Assembly: GCA_044870185.1 (NCBI GenBank)
Contig: JBIOYL010000022.1
Coordinates: 1 to 8,503 of the forward strand
DNA length: 8,503 nt
Direction of reading: 5' to 3'
DNA from: JBIOYL01 sp044870185
GTDB lineage: Bacteria; Actinomycetota; CALGFH01
Part shown: positions 5,510 through 8,503 of the stretch, one piece after another
Layout of the letters: each line of letters starts with the position of its first letter
Position numbering within the stretch: the first letter of the stretch is position 1
Translations under genes and position numbers: made by a program
Notes under the pieces: generated by a model
What the model was told of the DNA's origin: nothing
The model's database searches: none
What the model saw: the letters and a program-made list of their open reading frames with translations, nothing else

Positions 5510-6066
5510 TGCACCCTGGTCAGGTAGGCGCCGGTGCGGGTGTCGACCTTGATGCGGTCGCCGGTCTCCACGAACAGCGGCACCTGGACCGTCGCGCCGG
5601 TCTCCAGGGTGGCCGGCTTGGTGGCGCCCGACACGCGGTCGCCCTTGACCCCCGGTTCGGTCTGGGTGACGGCCAGCTCCACGCTGGCCGGCAGCTCCAC
5701 GCCGATCGCCATGCCCTCGTACAAGGTGACGTACGGCGTCGCGCCCTCGACCAGGTAGCTGGCCGCGTCGCCGACCGCGTCCGGGTCGACCGTGAGCTGG
5801 TCGAAGGTCTCGGTGTCCATGAAATGGAAGCCGGTGTCGTCCCGGTACAGGTACTGCATCGCGCGCTTTTCGAGGATGGCGACCTCGACCGGCTCGGCGG
5901 CCCGGAAGGTCTTGTCGAGCACCCGGCCGGTGCGCACGTTCTTCAGCCTGGTGCGCACGAAGGCGCCGCCCTTGCCCGGCTTCACGTGCTGGAACTCGAC
6001 CACGCTCATCAGCGTGCCGTCGACGTTCAAGGTCATGCCGTTCTTCAGGTCGTTGGTGGTGGGCAC
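5506..6066 (-). CDS. efp: Translation elongation factor P
   Basis: Binds ribosomes stalled at consecutive prolines and promotes peptide-bond formation. The 186-residue length is standard. It reads MPTTNDLKNGMTLNVDGTL, then the tip loop HVKPGKGGAFVRTRLKN with lysine at position 32, the residue that is modified in many bacteria, then the OB domains ending TGDRIKVDTRTGAYLTRV. The PGKGG loop is the common form that carries lysine; I see no modification enzyme in the window, so whether it is modified cannot be told here. The start is the GTG at 6066, preceded by GGGAGG at five bases. A longer frame reaching 6252 is read-through of the upstream peptidase region. The stop overlaps the nusB start. 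Confidence 0.97.
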   Translation of the reverse strand: MPTTNDLKNGMTLNVDGTLMSVVEFQHVKPGKGGAFVRTRLKNVRTGRVLDKTFRAAEPVEVAILEKRAMQYLYRDDTGFHFMDTETFDQLTVDPDAVGDAASYLVEGATPYVTLYEGMAIGVELPASVELAVTQTEPGVKGDRVSGATKPATLETGATVQVPLFVETGDRIKVDTRTGAYLTRVQ

Positions 6067-6095
6067 GGTGGCCTCCCAGGTCGGGCCGTTCCGGG

Positions 6096-6142
6096 TCGGC
6101 CGGCGGCCGACGGTCTCCAGCTCGGCCGGCGGCTCGCCGGCC
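6096..6142 (-). other. Two GC hairpins between the peptidase gene and efp
   Basis: Directly after the peptidase stop, GGCCGGC and GCCGGCC can pair (6124-6142, 7 pairs, 5-nt loop). TCGGCC and GGCCGA can pair at 6096-6110 (6 pairs, 3-nt loop). There is no U-run. They could dampen read-through into efp or limit mRNA decay, but in this base composition they may be meaningless. The 76-base gap is the largest inside the aroB-nusB block. Confidence 0.3.
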
Positions 6143-7225
6143 TCACAGCTCCAGAAGTTCCTTGGGTGCGGTGGTGAGGGGCTCGTGGCCGCCGGGGCGG
6201 ACGACGGTGAGGTCCTCGATCCGCACACCGCCGAATCCCGGGAGGTAGACACCGGGCTCGACGGTCACGGGCGTCCCGGCTGCGATCCTACCACCGGCGC
6301 CCTGGCGCACCGCCGGTGCCTCGTGGATCTCGAGCCCGACGCCGTGCCCGGTCGGGTGGCTGAACGCGGCGCCGAGACCGGCCTGGTCGATCACCTGGCG
6401 GCAGGCCCGGTCGACCTCCCCGCCGGTCACCCCGGGCCGCAGGGCGGCCAGCCCGGCCCCCTGCGCCTGCCGGACCAGCTCGTACAGCTCGCGTTGCCGC
6501 TCGGAGGCGCGGCCGAGCACGACCGTCCGGGTCATGTCGGAGCGGTACCCGTCGACAGTGGCGCCGAAGTCGAGCGTGACGAGATCGCCCCGTGCCAGGC
6601 GACGATCCGAGGGCCGGTGGTGCGGCTCGGCCGCCTGCTCCCCGAAGGCGACGATGGTGTCGAAGGCGATGCCGTCGGCGCCCAGCCGGCGCATGCACGT
6701 CTCCAGGGCGACCGCCGCCTGGCGCTCGGTCAGCCCCGGCGCGAGCGTGCCGAGCAGCTCGGCCAGCGCCTCGGTGGCCAGCCGCGCCGCCTGGCGCATC
6801 GCGGCGAGCTCGCCGTCGTCCTTGACCTGGCGCAGCTCCTCGACCAGCTCGGGGGCGGGCAGGGCCCGGCCGGGCAGCGCGCCGCGCAGCCGCTGGCCGC
6901 TGGCCCAGGTCAGCCCGCCCGGCTCGAAGCCGACGCTGGTCGAGTCCGAGCCGAGCACGCCGACCGCCGCGCCGATCAGGTCGTCGGAGGCCAGCACCAG
7001 CTCGGCGTCGGCCACCTCGGCGGCGGCCTGGTGCTCGTAGCGACGGTCGGTGCAGAAGATCGTGCGGTCGTGGATCAGCAGCAGCGCCCCGTAGCTGCCC
7101 GAGAACCCGGTCAGGTAGCGGACGTTGGCCGGCCTGGTGACGAGCAGGCCGACCAGGTCCGCCTCGGCCAGGCGGGCACGCAGCGCCGAACGGCGCCGCA
7201 CGGCACGGTCAGGGTCGGTAGGCAC
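6143..7225 (-). CDS. M24 family metallopeptidase, Xaa-Pro aminopeptidase-like
   Basis: Cytoplasmic dinuclear-metal peptidase expected to remove an N-terminal residue before proline, or to split Xaa-Pro dipeptides. The 360-residue protein has the two-part build of the group: a creatinase-like N-terminal domain (about 8-130, including RPANVRYLTGFSGS) and a pita-bread catalytic domain (about 137-350). The five metal ligands are visible: D219 in LDFGATVDGYRSD, D230 in the same motif, H294 in HPTGHGVGLEIHEAP, E323 in VEPGVYLPGFGG and E337 in VRIED. The GTG at 7225 has AAGGAG nine bases upstream. A gene of this family sits between aroQ and efp in many Actinomycetota, where it is often called pepQ or pepP; the sequence alone does not decide between aminopeptidase and dipeptidase. 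Confidence 0.93.
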   Translation of the reverse strand: MPTDPDRAVRRRSALRARLAEADLVGLLVTRPANVRYLTGFSGSYGALLLIHDRTIFCTDRRYEHQAAAEVADAELVLASDDLIGAAVGVLGSDSTSVGFEPGGLTWASGQRLRGALPGRALPAPELVEELRQVKDDGELAAMRQAARLATEALAELLGTLAPGLTERQAAVALETCMRRLGADGIAFDTIVAFGEQAAEPHHRPSDRRLARGDLVTLDFGATVDGYRSDMTRTVVLGRASERQRELYELVRQAQGAGLAALRPGVTGGEVDRACRQVIDQAGLGAAFSHPTGHGVGLEIHEAPAVRQGAGGRIAAGTPVTVEPGVYLPGFGGVRIEDLTVVRPGGHEPLTTAPKELLEL

Positions 7226-7255
7226 GAACGGCGTCTCCTTGGCTTGGGCGAACGG

Positions 7256-7726
7256 TCAGGCGGTGGCGTGGGCGGCCGCCGCGCGCAGGCCGAGCTCGTA
7301 GCCGGCCGGCCCGAAGCCGGTGAGGACGCCGGCCGTGACCGGCGCGATGACCAGCTTCTGCCGCCAGCGCTCGCGGGCGTGCACGTTGGACAGGTGGACC
7401 TCGACGACCGGGATGCCGGCCGCCTCGACGGCGTCGCGGACGGCATAGGAGGTGTGGGCCAGGGCGCCGGGGTTCAGCACGGCCGCCGCCACACCGCGGG
7501 CCTTGGCGTCGAGCAGGGCGGCGACCAGCTCGCCCTCGCCGTCGGCCTGCAGGCCTTCGACCGCGACGCCGAGCTCGGCGGCCAGCCTGCCGAGCCGGTC
7601 CATGATGGCATCCAGGTCGGCGGTCCCGTACAGGCGCCGGTCCCGGCGGCCCAGCGCGCCGAGGTTCGGGCCGTGCAGGACCAGGACGAGCGGCCCGGCA
7701 CCGGTGCGCTCGTAGGTGCGGGTCAT
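7256..7726 (-). CDS. aroQ: 3-dehydroquinate dehydratase, type II
   Basis: Converts 3-dehydroquinate to 3-dehydroshikimate in the shikimate pathway, directly after the AroB step; the active form is normally a dodecamer. The 156-residue length is typical. LHGPNLGALG (17-26) is followed by RRDRRLYG with the active-site arginine R28 and catalytic tyrosine Y33. Then come NPGALAHTS (85-93), VEVHLSNVHARER with catalytic H111 (109-121), and the C-terminal GFGPAGYELGLRA. The proline normally found in the LGxRxPxxYG lid motif is an arginine here, a small departure with no lost catalytic residue. The ATG start overlaps the aroB stop (ATGA), with GAGGAG five bases upstream. About ten extra residues precede the first strand. 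The peptidase gene follows after 30 bases. Confidence 0.95.
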   Translation of the reverse strand: MTRTYERTGAGPLVLVLHGPNLGALGRRDRRLYGTADLDAIMDRLGRLAAELGVAVEGLQADGEGELVAALLDAKARGVAAAVLNPGALAHTSYAVRDAVEAAGIPVVEVHLSNVHARERWRQKLVIAPVTAGVLTGFGPAGYELGLRAAAAHATA

Positions 7727-8503
7727 GGCGGCTCCTCGGCCAGCGACCCGATGGCGGGGACGAGCACGTCCGGGCCGGGCGCCGCGACGACTTCGGGCCG
7801 GCCGGGCGCGCGCAGCAGCACCAGCCGCAGCCCGCCCTGGTGCTTCTTGTCGGTCGCCATCGCCGCCAGCGCCCGCCGCGGGTCCAGGTCGATCCCCCCG
7901 ACCGGCAGCCCGAGCGCGCGCAGCACGCGCAGGTGCCCGGCCACCAGATCCGGCGTGGCGAGCCCGATACGCTCGGCCACGCGGGCGGCGAACACCATCC
8001 CGAGCGCGACCGCCTCCCCGTGGCGGAGCCCGCGGTAGCCGGCCAGCCGCTCGAGCGCGTGGCCGAGCGTGTGGCCGTAGTTCAGGATCGTGCGCCGGTC
8101 GGCGTCGCGCTCGTCGGCGGCGACCACGTGCGCTTTGACCCGCACGGCCGCGACCACCAGCGGCGCCAGCGCCGCCTGGTCGCCGGCCCGGGCCCGCCCG
8201 GCCAGCGCCTCGCACGCCTCGGCCAGCGGCGGGTCGGCGACCAGGCCGGCTTTGACCACCTCGGCCAGCCCCGAGCGGAGCTCGGCCTCGGGCAGGCTGG
8301 CCAGCGTGTCCAGGTCGGCCAGGACGGCGCGGGGCTGGTGGAAGGCGCCGACCAGGTTCTTGCCGGCCGGCAGGTCCACGCCGGTCTTGCCGCCGATCGC
8401 CGCGTCGACCATGGCCAGCACGGTGGTCGGGACGTGCACCAGCGGCACCCCGCGCAGCCAAGTCGCCGCGGCGAAGCCGGCCACGTCGGTGGTCGCTCCC
8501 CCG
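7723..8503 (-). CDS. aroB: 3-dehydroquinate synthase (5' end outside window)
   Basis: NAD- and metal-dependent enzyme that makes 3-dehydroquinate from DAHP, the second shikimate step. The window holds the C-terminal 259 residues. The visible part starts within the nucleotide-binding GGATTD motif, followed by AGFAAATWLRGV. DAAIGGKTGVDLPAGKNLVG carries the conserved substrate-binding lysines. Metal ligands are expected at the glutamate of SGLAEVVKAG, the histidine of LNYGHTLGHALE and the histidine of LRHGEAVALG; all are present. TDKKHQGGLRLVLL near the C-terminus is typical too. The GTG at 8484 is an internal valine, not the start. The TGA overlaps the aroQ start. In relatives aroK and aroC lie further upstream. 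Confidence 0.96.
   Translation of the reverse strand, partial: GGATTDVAGFAAATWLRGVPLVHVPTTVLAMVDAAIGGKTGVDLPAGKNLVGAFHQPRAVLADLDTLASLPEAELRSGLAEVVKAGLVADPPLAEACEALAGRARAGDQAALAPLVVAAVRVKAHVVAADERDADRRTILNYGHTLGHALERLAGYRGLRHGEAVALGMVFAARVAERIGLATPDLVAGHLRVLRALGLPVGGIDLDPRRALAAMATDKKHQGGLRLVLLRAPGRPEVVAAPGPDVLVPAIGSLAEEPP

Noticed and set aside
5792..8038. A 748-codon open frame on the plus strand opposite efp, the peptidase and aroQ
   Set aside because: It lies antisense to three genes with complete family motifs, its translation is low-complexity, and it has no recognisable domain; long open antisense frames are expected at this GC content.
7256..8461. The long upstream extension of the aroQ frame
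   Set aside because: The extra 245 residues are Arg/Gly/Ala repeats read in the wrong frame through aroB; the ATG at 7726 with GAGGAG and the ATGA overlap is the sensible start.

Overview
The window is very GC-rich, and almost every gene uses GTG, TTG or ATG starts preceded by clear GGAGG-type ribosome sites. The recognisable proteins and their order (aroB-aroQ-M24 peptidase-efp-nusB, then pyrR-pyrB-pyrC, all on the minus strand) match the conserved aro/efp/nusB/pyr neighbourhood of Actinomycetota. A mycobacterial/Streptomyces-style PyrR leader, a probable LAXTG (sortase E type) surface protein and AroB's GGATTD...AATWLRGV motif support that phylum. The window does not show which genus it is. 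The absence of bldD, which sits between nusB and pyrR in Streptomyces, and the unfamiliar genes in its place point away from Streptomyces.

Layout from the high-coordinate end, in the direction of minus-strand transcription. (1) 8503-5039: aroB (5' end cut off by the window), aroQ, a Xaa-Pro aminopeptidase-like M24 gene, efp and nusB. They form a tight, probably cotranscribed block with 4-bp start/stop overlaps at aroB/aroQ and efp/nusB. (2) 5038-2986: an accessory island. It holds a membrane-anchored protein with a carbohydrate-binding-like jelly-roll domain (minus), a small exported protein with an LARTG sorting-like signal and a repeated C-terminal tail (minus), and a stand-alone degenerate receiver-like protein (plus, the only plus-strand gene). 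The LARTG gene has a long leader with repeats and inverted repeats. (3) 2985-2683: a divergent intergenic region with a good sigma-70-type promoter, a textbook PyrR-binding RNA loop, and a hairpin that would hide the pyrR ribosome site. (4) 2682-1: pyrR, pyrB and pyrC (3' end cut off by the window), with GTGA overlaps at both junctions.

Functionally, aroB and aroQ supply consecutive shikimate-pathway steps. EF-P and NusB serve translation and transcription elongation. PyrB and PyrC carry out two consecutive steps of UMP synthesis, under probable translational control by PyrR, the first protein of its own operon. The three island genes look like surface or signalling functions unrelated to these pathways. 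I see no CRISPR array, RNA gene, insertion sequence, phage or defence module. The most notable signals are the complete PyrR leader switch and the nusB-pyrR island with its repeat-tailed sorting-signal protein.
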